A DNA stretch of 64,000 nt from Nautilus pompilius. Its lineage: Eukaryota > Mollusca > Cephalopoda > Nautilida > Nautilidae. The stretch is taken from the NCBI GenBank assembly GCA_018389105.1, contig JACATO010002205.1, positions 124,001 to 188,000 of the forward strand, read 5' to 3'. The notes beneath the pieces are model-generated. The model saw nothing but the letters and a program-made list of their open reading frames with translations, ran no database searches and had not been told where the DNA came from. A program made the position numbers and the translations under genes. This document shows positions 1 through 12,589 of this stretch, in pieces (position 1 is the stretch's first letter; every line of letters begins with the position of its first letter).

Positions 1-2089
1 TTTTGCATTAACTAATGTCTTTATTTTGCTGTGTTTGTTTGTTTATTTATTTATTTTTTGATTTTTCTTGTTAAATGTCTAACCAATGTTACTTGCCCAC
101 ATTAATAATCTCACCTGGTGGCGTCAGTAAGGATTTTTTGATTCACAAAAAAAAAAAAAAGCAGAATGTCAAAAGCTTGATGCCACTCTGTGTTTACCAA
201 AGAACCAAAATTATGATAAAACTACAGTACAGCAAAATTTACTAAGGAAGATTAAATAAGCAAATTAATTTTTAAAATCAAGGCTGCTGTTTATAGCTAG
301 ATGTCTAATTCACTGACTTTTTAAAATTCGATAGTAAACTGGTGGGGGGGGGAGTTTGCTAAAATAAGAAGACAAAATATTATTCCAGATGAGATTATTT
401 AAGTAAATGAAATTGTTCATATGACAGATGAATAAGCATTGTAATGGCCATGTGTAGACATTTCTGTATATTTTTGTTTGTTGTGTTTCCTGAACAACTT
501 CTTTCCACTATTCTGCTACGACCGTTTATTGTTCTAGTGTTCGCTGCTTCCTATGAAGTCTTTAACCTCAAGGCGCGTTTAGAATTAAAAAATTTGGCTT
601 AAGGCTGATTCTTTCTGCGGAACATTCAGACCAGCAGATCTGGCGGTCAAAAACACGTCGCGTCAGCATGCAAGTTGAGCGTTGACGCTAATTCAGAACG
701 TACCTGCACATCGGGCATAGCAGAAGCTGCGGCTGTTCTGAAAAAATATAACTAGATCTTCAGTTGTTACCTCAAATTTGCTTTTCTCTCAGTCTATCTG
801 CTATACTCCACTTGTAAAGAATGATAAAATAAATATGAGCTTTTTTTCCTTTATTTTTTTAAAATCAGGTTATTCTGCACCCTTATTTTAGAAGCTATTT
901 ACCGTTTCCCATTTCAAGGTTTGCTTCCTTGGCAGATTTCAGTTTAGTTTTACCTGAATTTTATTTTTGTTTTGTCAGCTATGAACTGAATCCCTGAACA
1001 CTTTTGATAAACAATGGGAACAAGAATAAAACTGGCCATAGTTCTCTATGCCTTGATAATACAGTATAGGATTTCAGAACAAGGCAAGACCCTTATTGCA
1101 AAAAGAATGTGAATGAAAAGGAAATTCCTGTCATATCAAGTGTCATGAAATGATTGCTCAGTATGTCAGGCCTACTATTGTTTTTAAAATGAGAGTGCCA
1201 TACCTTTCTTTTACCTTATTGTTGTACCTGTCCAGCATAATTAACAAGATTCACTTTTATAGTAACACCAGACTGAGTGAAGTTGAATAGTTTTCTAGTT
1301 TGAAGTGGTAAAACCTATCAGAATAAATTTTAGCACTTCAGATGGAAAAGAGCGATCAGCTTCCAACCCCCCACCCCTCCATATATTTATGTATATATGA
1401 CCTTAAAATAACCCTTTTTAACAGTTAAATAACAACTGCATATATTTTCTCTGAAAGATCACTACTATGGGATTTGTTTTCAAGTCTAAAATGACTAATC
1501 ACTGATCACCAAATGTATATAGGAAATATCGGATATTCTCACATGCATACATCAGAGACTGCCATCTTGGGATTTTGAGCTCTTCTAAAGTAACAGAAGA
1601 AAGTCCAAGGAAATCAGAACCCATAAAAATGTCACGACGCAGACCGAGGTTTTGGTGTCTTTGTGACAGGAGAGCTACAGTGCCAGTCGTACATAATCAG
1701 ATAGCTTAAATTTACTAAAATTAATCTCGCAGAAGTAAAGATAAGGCTCACTTTAGGTTTAAAAAAGTGCACTTTTAGTAAAAAAAAAAAAAAAGTTCAG
1801 ATCTTTTGCCTATAACAAAATACTTGTTATCTACCTGTATATTCAATTGTTAGTTAAAATGATTTTTGTTATGAGTAGGGGATACATTTTATTATTTTAT
1901 GCTGAATCATTAAAGCAGAGTTATAAGAATGCAGTTCTATGAAAATGATAGATAGGTACCTCAGTATTAATCATGCTCAAACTAAAGTCTTGCATAGGGT
2001 AAATTCTGAAGTGCACCTTGAACTAACTAGTGTCAAAGTTTATTGTTCTTTTAATGAAGAAAAATTCATCTTTACTTGATATATTAAAG
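1..2089. other. Non-coding AT-rich stretch
   Basis: I see no supported exon here. The stretch holds poly-A tracts near 146-161 and 1780-1794, a short G run near 342 and a slightly CpG-richer patch near 590-720. It lies upstream, on the + strand, of the DOK-like exons, so missing 5' exons of that gene could fall here. I found no segment with a convincing acceptor, open frame and donor. Confidence 0.5.
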
Positions 2090-3990
2090 TCATATAACAC
2101 TATTCTTTTGTACCATTTTATGGTTTTCAAGATATTGATGCATGTTAGCACTAAGATTTAAAAAAAAAAAAACTTGTTCAAAATGTGGAATGGTACAATC
2201 AACACACACGATGCTTCTGGATATTTGCAAACACTCCCTTTTTGCATATGGCAAAGCTATCATGCATCTTATTGCCCTTGCACTTTGAAACTGGCTCTGA
2301 CATTGCTTGCAGTTGAGCAGGGAACTTACCTGCTTCATCTTATTTTGTCTTTCCTCAGCATGTCTTACAACCCTCCTCAGCTAGCTTCAGTATGAAGTTT
2401 CTCCTACTGATCCTTTTGTCTTTGATATTTCATTGTAAAGGATCCATGAATTGATGGTTGATAGATCCAGGATGCTGTAGAACACTTGAACATGCCATCT
2501 TTGAGACCCACCTTTCACAGAATACTTCCAAGCAAAATGGTCTAACATATCAACTCCAAACTTTGTGGAGTTGTGCAATCTTTGGGTCTTCTTTGCATTG
2601 TTCCTGATGTTGATGGAAGGATGAAGTATGTGTGTGTGTCTTCGTGCTGAGCAAAAATGGCATGTTTTCTTGGCTTACAGTTGTAGACTGTTGGTATAGC
2701 CAAAGAGCTTCAGCAGTCTAGTAGAGTAGAGCTCTGTATTCAGATGGTTTACCTTACCAATCAGACTTGACTTATTGTGCACTGCAACTGTTTCACCAAT
2801 TTCAGTGATAACAAGTTGTTTTCAGTAGTAACATCCCTACTTTTCCCTATAATTCCATTAGGCAGAGAACCAGTTATCCATGACCAGGTAGGTGAAGTCA
2901 TTTAGGAGGTCTGCTGCAAGCTAAATCTTAATATCGAATTTGTCTTGTTTTTTGGCCATGAGAAAAGCTGATTGTTGACTCTGATTCTTTCATATTTTTA
3001 CCTGAGTATGCTTTTGGCAATAAACTGGTTCAATAAATCAGATGCCAGGGAAAATTTGTTGTTTTGAAAATGCCGTCTTTCCATTGTGTTCGAGTTTAAA
3101 CACAAATTGCATGATTTCAGAAAATCTGATGAATGATGGGTTCCATGTACTGGACCACAAGCTTTCCCCTGACAGACCATTAGCACCATACGCTCCACAA
3201 GCATACAGCAGCGTGATAAATGCATCCACTTCCCTTAAAGAGATTAACCATGGTTTAGCCATGACTAAATTTGCCGGTGGGATTTGATTTTAGTGCATCA
3301 TAGAATGTAGCATAGCACAGGCTCATCTATCAATAATCAGAAAGCAATCAATACATGTTTTGCATATGTGATTTTTCCTGGAACTTCCTTCGACGTATTC
3401 TGTTCAGCCATTCTTCCTACAGTTTGCACGACAGGATTTATGATATATAATATCCAACACAGTGCTACCAATGGCAACCTTTCACAAACACACATTTGAG
3501 CATGGGTTGGCACATTATTCCACCCCCACTCCCCCATCTATGTCCATGCGATGTTACTAGTCATCTGCTTTGGCAATCTCTTTACATGGTTAGACCTGTA
3601 GGTAACTGCTGTTTCTGCTGACAAAATTTAAGCTTTAGTAGGCCAAAGTGGTTGTGTTTTTCCCTGACCTCAAATTTCTTCTTCATTCTTAGTTTTGAAG
3701 GCAGTGTCATCACCATTGCAGTTTTTGAAGCTTTCTCTTACAGGGAAGAACCCCACTCCTGATGATCAGACTAATTTCCATCACTATCTATGCCTGTCTC
3801 ATTTTCGTTTCCAGATTCAGTTTCTGATAAATCCTTTAATAACTGCAAACATCGCAGTGTGTTCAAACATTTTTTTGGTCTGTTCATTTTAACTGAACAA
3901 TAATTTTCACAGCAGCAAATACACAAAAAAATTGTAGAATATGTACTGGCTCTTAGTTGTCAAACGAGCAGAATACAGTGCATTTAGATG
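2090..3990 (-). mobile_element. Decayed piggyBac-like transposon, copy A
   Basis: On the - strand, broken frames run in the order of a piggyBac-family transposase. The N-terminal part lies near 3,900-3,690. A core piece near 3262-3038 has an LWSS...RFSEIMQF stretch like the LWS...RF..I motif of the family. A C-terminal piece near 2578-2387 has GVDMLD, KYSVKGGSQRW and a LDLSTINSWILY-like stretch, matching the family's GGVD..D...Y...R...RW...F...LD....N..IL pattern. A Cys-containing tail lies near 2338-2090. Stops and frameshifts separate the pieces, so no functional protein is possible. The nucleotide sequence near 3,290-3,990 aligns by eye with copy B at 39.4-41.55 kb. I did not identify terminal repeats or the TTAA target site, so the limits are approximate. 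Confidence 0.75.
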
Positions 3991-6779
3991 TCGTGAGAGA
4001 TCAAAATGGCCACTCCTGCAGTTCTGTTGTTAATGACTGCCATTCATAAAACCATCTTTACATGAATATGGAGAAGATTGTCAGTCATTGAAGTTGAAGT
4101 AATGATGGCTTTTTGCCCAGTGTTTGGATCAGTTGCAGAAAAGAGTATGAGCATTAATTTTTCTGTGAAGATACTGACTGACTATATAATCAGGCAGGGG
4201 TTAAGAAATGATATAATTTAAAGAGTGTCTGTAGAAATGGAAAGTTTAATAGTAAGTCAGTCAGTCCTTGTCTGTCTTTGTTTTCACTTTGCTTCACACT
4301 AATTTATTAATATTCTATTGTTAATCCATCTGTTAAATGTAGAAAGCAAAAAACAAAAACAAAAACAAACTCTACAATAGAAGATATAGTCTAGTAATAA
4401 TCACATGGCTACACAGAATTTGAAGTGCACTACAGAAATAATATCTAGTGGGGCAAGAAAAACATTTATATGCCCATAGCATATACGATAACAAAAAGCA
4501 GCTGATAGCAGTGTGTACTAGATATTATTCTGAAGTAAAGGATTTATCTCCCCTTAATTTCTTTTTGTTTTAGATGTTAAGAGTAAAAGTGTCATCATGT
4601 ACAAAGGGAATAATAATTTTATCAGCTGATAATTAAAAAATCATTACAAGAAAATAAATGCCTAGTTCCTATAAACTGATTTTTATAATTGTATTTATTC
4701 ATAATAAAATCACCTAAGAGTATCACGAAAATGACTTGCATAATGGAGTCCAGTTAGTTGTTATAGAAAGCATTATGTCAGATATTTTCAAGGTCACCAA
4801 TGGGGTATTTCAGGGTTCAGTTCTTGAGCCTATTTAAAAATTTTTCTTTTATGATGTTTATGAGTTGTATCAATGATGAAATTCCTAATAACAATGTTAT
4901 GAAATTCAAGAATGTTAACAACAGCATTAATGTCAAGAGTATGTAATCTAACATATAGTAAACTGTTTGATCCAACGGAAAAAAAGTTGCAGATTCCAAA
5001 TAGATGATAACCAGCTGTAAAATTTAGGATTAATGATAGATACAGTTTAGTTCTGCTTCTCCTGTATAAATCCTTAGCTGAATTCTCTTGGATTAGTGGT
5101 CAATGACACGTCCCATGTTATTATAAGGATGTAGTAAACTTTAAAAGAAAACGTTTATATCAGATTTTTTTGGAGGATTAATACTTTGGTACTTACTAGG
5201 TGACTGTAGAGATGTTTCGTAAATTTGTTTGTCTACAACAAACAAAATGTGACACAAGTAAGTGTACATACAGGTAATCATGCAGAATGTATTTCCAGAG
5301 TTTGCCACTTTTGGGGGAGAGGCACTGCTTATGCCATGTGACACCCCACCAAAATGAATATGTCAATGTCAGAGACAAGTTTCTTCTGAGATTGGTGTGT
5401 AACTGTATCAGGAAACAGGAAAAAATTGAGTGACAAGCATCGTTTTATTGAAACGAAATGGTATTAAGGATGGCAAAAAAAAGGTCACTGAATGCTGGTG
5501 TTGAGATCTGCAGATGGTCAGGGTAACCAACTTTTTTAGATAGTCTCATAACCAGACATTGGCAGCATAACCTCCGCTGCTATAGAAAAGCTTTCGTACG
5601 AGTTGTGCGATTTTAGGTAGAAGCATGTGCTTATAGGCATTTCTCCAGGCAGAGGAAAAATATCAGAGGTGAAATCACATATAAGTAGGTGGTTTCTCCC
5701 AGTGGGCAAAATCTGAAAACTGTGCTGATGATATCCTTTGTGGATGTCCCCTTATTTCTGTTAGGGTGTGTGTTATGGTTTCGGAGTGACTGTAGAAAGT
5801 TGCTTTACGGTCGTCCAGTACTTAATCCCAGTTATAGAGAGAGACTACAAAGACCCTGGTTGCTGATTTTGGCCAGCACACCTTCACTGCAACATGACTA
5901 AGTTTTCAAAATCATTTCTAGGAATGTGTAAAGAAAGGTGTGTTTTTGATACAGGTGACGTACGTATCACTCAGGAGTGGGGGTCAGAATCATCATATGC
6001 AGGAAGCATCCCCAATTAGATATTATGAAATACTGCATCTGGATGAGTACTTTGCCAAATTAGAATGTAAATATCTTAAAAAGTTAGAGTATACATTTTT
6101 AGCTCCCCCCCTCTTGACTACATTCATATCTATTACTAAATACATACTGCTTACTATTCCTGACTGTATTTTTCCTCTCAGAAGATCTTTCTCAACAGCT
6201 TAGCATATTTTGTTTGCTTTGTTTGAATGCTTTTGTTCAGGATAACTCTGCAATGACTGTACATTTTTTAAAGTTGTATTCAACATGACATGTTCCTCGT
6301 GTCATGGCTGCAATTGTTCCACACGTACACTCACTCGTTTTAATATAAACATTGTATATTGGAGTACTTACTTCTAGTCAATCAAAAAAGTTCAATTTAA
6401 GGTTAGTTTGTAACTTAGGATTTTCTGTGTCAAAATAAATCTACAAGCATAAATTTAAAAAAAAAAGAATTATTTACATTCTCAGCCTTGACAATTCTCT
6501 CAGGCAAAGCTTTGTAAATCTGGAACATGCTGGATAAAATAATAACTTTCAAATGTTTAATCAACTCTCTCTTTGAAGACTGAGCCCATGACCACGAGTA
6601 ATCTAAGTGCATTGATCTAAACTGAAATATGTTGGAAACATTGACCTGTTCTTTCCTCAAAAAGATTTTGGCAAACTGCTAACAACTTTTCCTGAAAATC
6701 ATGGTACACTAGACATTCTTCATTTCTTTTGCATCAGTGATTTTTTTTTTTTTTCTTTTAAACACCGGCTTTTCTAAAA
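3991..6779. other. Non-coding stretch, no gene seen
   Basis: The sequence is AT-rich with scattered short open frames on both strands, none with family features or a convincing pair of splice sites. The 70- to 87-codon frames at 5,689-6,203 (+) look like chance frames in a slightly GC-richer patch. Confidence 0.45.
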
Positions 6780-7095
6780 CTTTTTATAACTTGCAGGCAG
6801 CATTTCGGCCCGGCAGTGAACTGCTGGACTGCTCTGGTTGATGGGTTTGAGTTTGATTTCTGTGTTGACATAGCGTCATCCCCCCCCAGCAGGGCTTCTT
6901 TTTGCTTCTCTTCACCAGCCACCCAACCGCGTTGGGTCTCCTCTGAACACTTCAGTCTGTGCAACTGCATGAGAACTCCATTAGGACTCAACAGCTCGTT
7001 TGATCTGCATGAGCCGCTGCAGGGGAGAGGAAGCATCATTGCTCTCCTGCTATCTATCTACCAGTACCTTTGTGATTTTTTTCCCAATTAGACTT
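6780..7095. other. GC-richer patch open on both strands, unassigned
   Basis: This 300-bp patch is clearly more GC- and CpG-rich than its surroundings and stays open for about 90 codons on both strands. On the + strand it follows a good acceptor-like pyrimidine tract ending in CAG at about 6,797. The translated residues match no family I know. It could be an old repeat fragment, a 5' untranslated exon or a conserved non-coding block. I do not call it a gene. Confidence 0.3.
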
Positions 7096-8339
7096 CTAAA
7101 ATTGTAGCTTTAGCTTTATCCCCCTTTTTTTTTTGTTTTTTTTTTAAATCATGCATAAGATATCTGAAGTGAAGCTTTTGTTTTTCCTCGATTGGATCTG
7201 TTCTTTATTATTTCTTGCACTCTGATGGAAAAGTGTTAGCAATGGTTTCGCCAAATCCTGACCTACCGTTTTGCTTGAAAGATGTTAATATATAACATGT
7301 TAAAACTCTAATTCTCCCTACCTGCAGGTGAGTATGGAATGGCTACATTAAATATAACATTGACTCATTATCCAGACATTTGATATTGCCTACTACATTT
7401 ACCAGATTAGGATTAAATACTGGAGCTAAAATTGCCTGTTCCCTGGTTTGCGACATGTGACCAACTTCAAATCACAGTCGTTACTATCAGAGAGTTCGTT
7501 ATTACACAGACTTAGGGCATCAGTTTGGTTCATACTGTTACTGGTTAAGCGAACTGATGCCCAGGTGCAGCTTGAACTATTAGATATTACACTCCCACAC
7601 AATTTTCTGCAAGTCTAACTGTATGTTTTAATCATATGCATTTATAGATTAAACTGTAGTAGCTTGCTGTGTGTTTTGTTTTTGTAAAGTGCGCTGTCCA
7701 TGCCAGATGTATAAGAGAAATGACTGTTAACTCTCAGTTGATCAATCCTAATATCTCTGTTGCCCACCATGTTGGGGTTTTGTTCTGGTACTATTGCTCC
7801 TAGAATGTTTGTTTTATTTAATATGATTTATCATCCATTTAATAGAGTTTCTAAAGCTTTTTTAGTTCATTTTGGAATTAATGGTCTCCTTAGTTTTCAG
7901 CTAAGTTCCTTTAAGAACACAAAAAGGCTACAAGTCTGTTCTACTAATTTAAAATGATGCTCAGAGATATTGTACATAACCAAACACTGTTTTTCTAACT
8001 GTTAAAATTCCTCTTACTTTGCTAAGAATTTATTATTTCTCCAACTTTTTGCTAGCTATCACAGATAATTTGTATAGATTTCTGTATTCTCTAATGTTTC
8101 ACCTTTATTGCCATTTATTCTTGGCTCTAGACACTTAAGTAGAAAGAAAACTACAGATATATGGAGGGCTTGGTTTATATTCTTCTTCAACTCTGCACGC
8201 AGGTGTTGGCACACAAGGTATCCACCAGATTATAAAGTTCCTAGATTTCAGTTTCCTGTACCAAGTAGAAGATAAGAGGATGCAGTGGTTAGCTACATAA
8301 CTAATGCAGAAAGTCCCTACTAGAGCTCTTCATAATTTA
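7096..8339. other. Non-coding stretch with one isolated donor-like site
   Basis: No coding exon is supported. A strong donor-like sequence (CAG followed by GTGAGT) occurs at 7,326-7,333. The upstream sequence has stops in all three frames, so at most it could end a non-coding exon. Confidence 0.4.
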
Positions 8340-8480
8340 GATGTAGGAAGGAATTGGAGAACCTGAAGGAAACCCATGCCGCCATCTGGTGGATAAATCA
8401 TGTGGGAGAGGTGTGCCAAATCAAGCTGGTCCTGACCAGAATTTGAACTTAAGCCTACAACTCTAGTTTGGATTAGGTTC
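8340..8480 (-). mobile_element. tRNA-derived SINE, copy 1
   Basis: Read on the - strand, a tRNA-like head (box-B-like GTTCAAATTC preceded by GTTGTAGGC) is followed by a body that also occurs in the repeat at 12.14-12.29 kb. Both copies share the order GTTGTAGGC, box B, an (A)CTTG(A/C)TTTGG segment and a TTTCCTTC segment. The distal part, on the + strand, reads GGAGAACCTGAAGGAAACCC. This resembles a core motif (ACCGGAGTACCCGGAGGAAA type) that I recall from repeats in many animals. No family name is claimed. Ends are approximate. Confidence 0.55.
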
Positions 8481-9319
8481 CCTTTATTATCTGCCTAATT
8501 CATTCATTTTATAAAACTGAAAACACATTATGTCAACTTTTAAAAATTGAAGTGGGTCAAACAATGTTATGCCTAAAATATGCCACTCACTACTACACTG
8601 GACTAAAAGTCACCTTTACTCCATCTTTAATGTCTACTATAAAAAGGCCTAAAGAACATCTTTATGGATTATTTAGTTGAGATTAAATATGATAAGGAAA
8701 ATAGGAAATGCCATGTAAATGTCATATGCCAGAAGGTTATATTGTTTGTCTTCATTGGTTAATATATCATGAACTTAAAATCTGACAGACAAATCTAACC
8801 AATCAGGTGGCTCCAAAAATATATGGGATGGCTTTAATTTACAGGTAAAAACCAGGTTATGAGGTGTTCTCGCTTCTAAATTTAGACCCTTGTTTGCACA
8901 AAATTCAGTTTAATTCACACCTCAATTCAAAATATCCAAGTGAAAGACGATGTTCAATTTACATTGGCCAAAAGAATATGATTTCATAGCAAGAAGGAAA
9001 AGGGAAGAGCATCATGCATTCTGCAGCTTGTGCTGATCTGATATCGATGTCAGCCACTGAGGAACTCAGTACGTTTTGTTCAGGTACAGCAACACTGTGC
9101 TCTTTTTTCTTTTCTTTTCTTTTTTTTTTTTTTAAATTTGCCGAACTTTGTTAAGTCTACTATGCTGTGAAGCATCACTAGTCTTATAGAAGTTTGGATG
9201 GCAGTGTAAAGGTCAAAAAAGAAATTTACAATGACTCCACTGTGGCAAAAGACATGGTGTGTGTGGGAAAATAACGGCCAAAAACACAGAAAACATTCCA
9301 GAGCCATATCTCATGCACA
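8481..9319. other. Non-coding stretch
   Basis: I see no exon. The stretch is AT-rich and includes a poly-T/poly-A-type tract near 9,105-9,135. Confidence 0.4.
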
Positions 9320-10380
9320 AGAATTTTGATTACATTAGAGCAAACGATCTTTTTTTGGCAACTGATGCCTCAAACAGTAGATGCACGGAAGTGTCCCCCC
9401 CCCTTAGCTTTGAGATGTTTTAATTTTAAGAAGAGGATCCAGCATGTACTTCTGTATTTTTATAGTGACAGCCAGGAAACTTCAGAAGCAATCGCAGTGG
9501 AGAGATATCATCCAAACTCAGGTCCTTCGATCTCAGCCTGGCGAAACCATCTGCATGTTCAGCTGACAATGCAGGTGTCAGTTATGGGAAACACAGCAGT
9601 GTTTATCAGAAACTGAAAAAATGATCTAAAGGGGCCTTGCTGCACCAAGTGATTGGCTCATGTTTTGCATGAAACTATCCACAGACTGTATTGAAGCTTT
9701 AAAGGCCAAGTTGTTTGGCACTGTTATGGTGTATGAGCTCATGACTGACATGAATAAGAAACTGGAAAGAAGGGTTGAAGACAAGTTTTCTTTGGTTTGA
9801 TGTAAAATGCCAGACTGAAGCAACCAGGATGAGAAATAGTAAAGAAATGAGAGACTATTTAAATTTTTTTTAAAAAAAACCAAGAATTATTTGAGTGACA
9901 TTTGTGACTTCTCTGAAAACAGCTTTCACAAAAAAAAAAAAAAAAGTATTCAAATTAGCTCTTGCAGATGCTCTGCCCTTTGAAGAATTTTATGATGGTG
10001 TTCAGGTGTGCAGTCTTAAAGAGACTGACGTGGATGCAACCAGATGGAGAATTTGGAATTGTGGAAAGCATTACATCTTCCCCCTAAGATGAAAGATTGC
10101 CCGACAAGTGAGGGGACGTATACCTGAAACCTTTCAACAAATCCCAGGAAAACTTCAAGAAGATCAAAAAAAAAAAAAAATGAGCTCTTATGTGTTCCAA
10201 ATACCACTCAGTGTTGTTCATACAGAACAGGTGTTTTCGACGATGCCGACTGCATAGAGAAATGAGAAAAAACAGGCTGAAAGTGGACGACGTGGAAACA
10301 CAGCTCTGGATCTGCATCAGTCTCGGGTATCAAAATCTTCTGAAGGACTCCAGGAATGGACAGAAGAATAAATACTAGTT
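9320..10380 (+). pseudogene. Decayed coding-like segment, family unknown
   Basis: On the + strand several frames stay open in succession: about 9326-9616, a piece near 9,650-9,800, about 9895-10092 and about 10190-10378. Frameshifts, stops and two poly-A interruptions (about 9,929-9,945 and 10,167-10,180) separate them. Composition is more coding-like than the flanks, and an AATAAA-type signal lies at the 3' end near 10,368. This pattern fits a decayed transposon ORF or a retrocopy, but I recognise no domain. Some longer - strand frames overlap it and are probably shadows. Confidence 0.3.
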
Positions 10381-11285
10381 GATCCCACACTGGTGGGGAC
10401 AAACAGTGGTTTTATTTCTTGATATTCTTTATATTTGTTGTTGTTGTTAAATTGAATTAACAAATTCGCTGTATACAAATGCAATTGCAGTTCTCATTTT
10501 ATTATGTCAGCTTAGCCTCAACATGCGTACGGAGGAGGGGTCCCTGCCCTGTCCAGTATATCATGGTTCATGCTGTACTAAAGCAGAGGTTTGTGAAAAA
10601 TGTTACCTAGTGCACAGAAATATCTATCAACTTCAGTGTTGTATATGCAGTATTAAGCCCAACTTGGTTTGTCGCTTTTTAAAATTCACAATCTGTTGTT
10701 GTTGTTGGTTTTTTATATACTTCTAAGAATATGCATGCGCCAGAGTTTCTGTTTACTTCAATTAAATGCCTGTCTGAACATTTACAGAGCCAATTTAACA
10801 TCTTAAGAAAAGAGAAAAATCAGATTATGCAGCTTTAACTTAAGCTATGAATGAAATGCTCCAGCCCCATAGCAATTTAAGGTTACCAACCTCTCCTCAG
10901 AGTGACATCACCTGCCTGTAACAGAGACAATACTTTATTTTCAAAACAACAAATCAAACAAGTACTTTGTACCCATTAACTGCCAAGGTATGTCAGGCAT
11001 TTCCATAAATATGTTCACCCCCAAAAACTGACTTCCTGCAGGCCATGATTACCTAAGATCAGTACAAAGACTATGTAGAACAATTGCTTTACTTTTATAG
11101 TAGACTTCCAAACCAAATTAGAGTTTGGCATGGCAAGAAATTCTTTTGTTTGCTGTTAAATATGCTGAAGGGGAAATGGCTGTATGGTGGTTGCCTTTAG
11201 CGCTTTGTTTAGTTAGAGGAAATTCCTTTTGAACTCCACTGATCATTTCAGTGTTCATTTTGTTGTTTACTGTTTTGACCCTTTG
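10381..11285. other. Non-coding stretch
   Basis: I see no exon. The (TTG)n-type runs near 10,436-10,448 and 10,695-10,706 are simple sequence. Confidence 0.4.
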
Positions 11286-11540
11286 CCCCATGTTAAAACT
11301 GTCAGGGGAGAGCTGGCCTACTTGGGGGGACCCATGTTTTCCATCTGGGCAAACCAGGTCTGAACTTCTGAGGTCAGCAGTGAGTGAGAAGAGGGTTAGG
11401 GTAACGAGTTAGCTGCAAAGCCTCTACTGCACATACCTGGAAAATCCTGGTGAAAAGCCCATGCAGCCGGCTGCTGGTGAGGGCGAGAAGAAACCAAGCC
11501 AGGGAGATTCGGAAAAACTGAGCAGGTTCCAGCAGAGAGA
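11286..11540 (+). repeat. GC-rich interspersed-repeat-like block
   Basis: This 250-bp GC-rich block in an AT-rich setting contains GGAAAATCCTGGTGAAAAGC near 11,440. That string recalls the core motif seen in the SINE at 8.34 kb. No clear tRNA head or target-site duplication was seen. It may be a SINE fragment. It has no reading frame of interest. Confidence 0.3.
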
Positions 11541-12139
11541 GGGAGGGGGGTGTTGGCTCATACTTGGACCTTCGGTGTGGCTGTTTAAACTTTTATATTA
11601 AGAAATGCTTAATCTACTTGTGGAAGACCTGGAAAATATTCATGGTGATAATCTACGAGATTATAATGACAAATAATGTGCTTTTCTTCTCCATTTACTA
11701 CAGTTTTAAACAAAAAATACACACAAGTAGCGAATTATTACACTCGCCATGTTTAGAATTAACTTCCCGAATAGAACATTTCACTTATAAATTTTATTTG
11801 ATGCAGGAAAATATTTTTGTTTTCATTATTCTTAAAAAAAAAAAATGGTATACAAGCAGTCTGTATACTGTCAAACTAAATACGTTTAGCCTACCTGTCA
11901 CTGTCTGTACCTGTTTCCTTTCAAGTGCAATTCCTGCACCACAACTAGTGGTGGTGTTTTAATAGCCAGATAACGTCCTAGTCGATCCCCAGCTATCACA
12001 TTCCTAACAGCTGGCGTCTGCAACCATCTTCACGTGGCAGCAGTTTTTCTCTATGCTGAGCCTACGCCGGCACATCGAGGCACTCATCAGAGAAAACTAA
12101 CCACAGCATGTTTATACCAGAAACCTTTCTGGTTTTTTT
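11541..12139. other. Non-coding stretch holding a 132-codon open frame
   Basis: A + strand frame at 11564-11962 is open for 132 codons but is AT-driven, hydrophobic and low in complexity, with a poly-Lys run encoded by a poly-A tract. An acceptor-like site lies at about 11,700, but no compatible donor joins it in frame to the DOK-like exon at 15,165. I treat it as a chance frame. Confidence 0.4.
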
Positions 12140-12285
12140 TAGATGTGGAAGGAAACCTAGGTGGCTGGATGGTGTAGGATGATGATAAGAAACCCAAGCT
12201 GGTGACGTACACCAAAGCAAGTTGGTTGCTACTGGGATTTAAATCCTGGCCTACAACCTCAGCACTCCAGTAGTCTACCATGTTA
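12140..12285 (-). mobile_element. tRNA-derived SINE, copy 2
   Basis: On the - strand the tRNA-like head is clearer than in copy 1. A box-A-like TGGTAGACTACTGG is followed about 30 bases later by a box-B-like GGATTTAAATCC. Next comes the same body as the copy at 8.34-8.48 kb: an ACTTGCTTTGGTGTACGTCA segment and then TTTCCTTCC. The two copies differ at many positions, so both are old. RNA polymerase III would have transcribed it toward lower coordinates. Confidence 0.6.
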
Positions 12286-12589
12286 AATATAAAAGACTAA
12301 ATGTCATAGATGATGTGCAACAAATATTTTTTTTTTTGTGTTTGTTAAGTAAAGCGGACTCTAAGCTGATGAGTTTGAAGCTTGTTGTGGATTGATGCTG
12401 AGAGTGAATTTTAATATGGATAGATACAGCAGTTAGTTGATGTGGTATAAAATTTTAAAAAAAGAAATAACAATAAAATAATATTCTTTGATGGTAGATT
12501 TAGTGGTTTTTTGTTGCTGTGATATACATGTAGGTGTACAACAGCACGATCTAAGCCAGTAGCCTTTGTGTGAAGATGGCTGTTTTAGA

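Noticed and set aside
7201-7333. Exon ending at the CAG/GTGAGT site at 7,326
   Set aside because: Stops in all frames before the donor. A non-coding exon remains possible but unsupported.
11564-11962. 132-codon + strand frame, considered as a PH-domain exon of the DOK-like gene
   Set aside because: It has an acceptor at about 11,700 and a vaguely strand-like sequence, but no donor gives the phase needed to join 15,165, and a poly-Lys run from poly-A lies within it.
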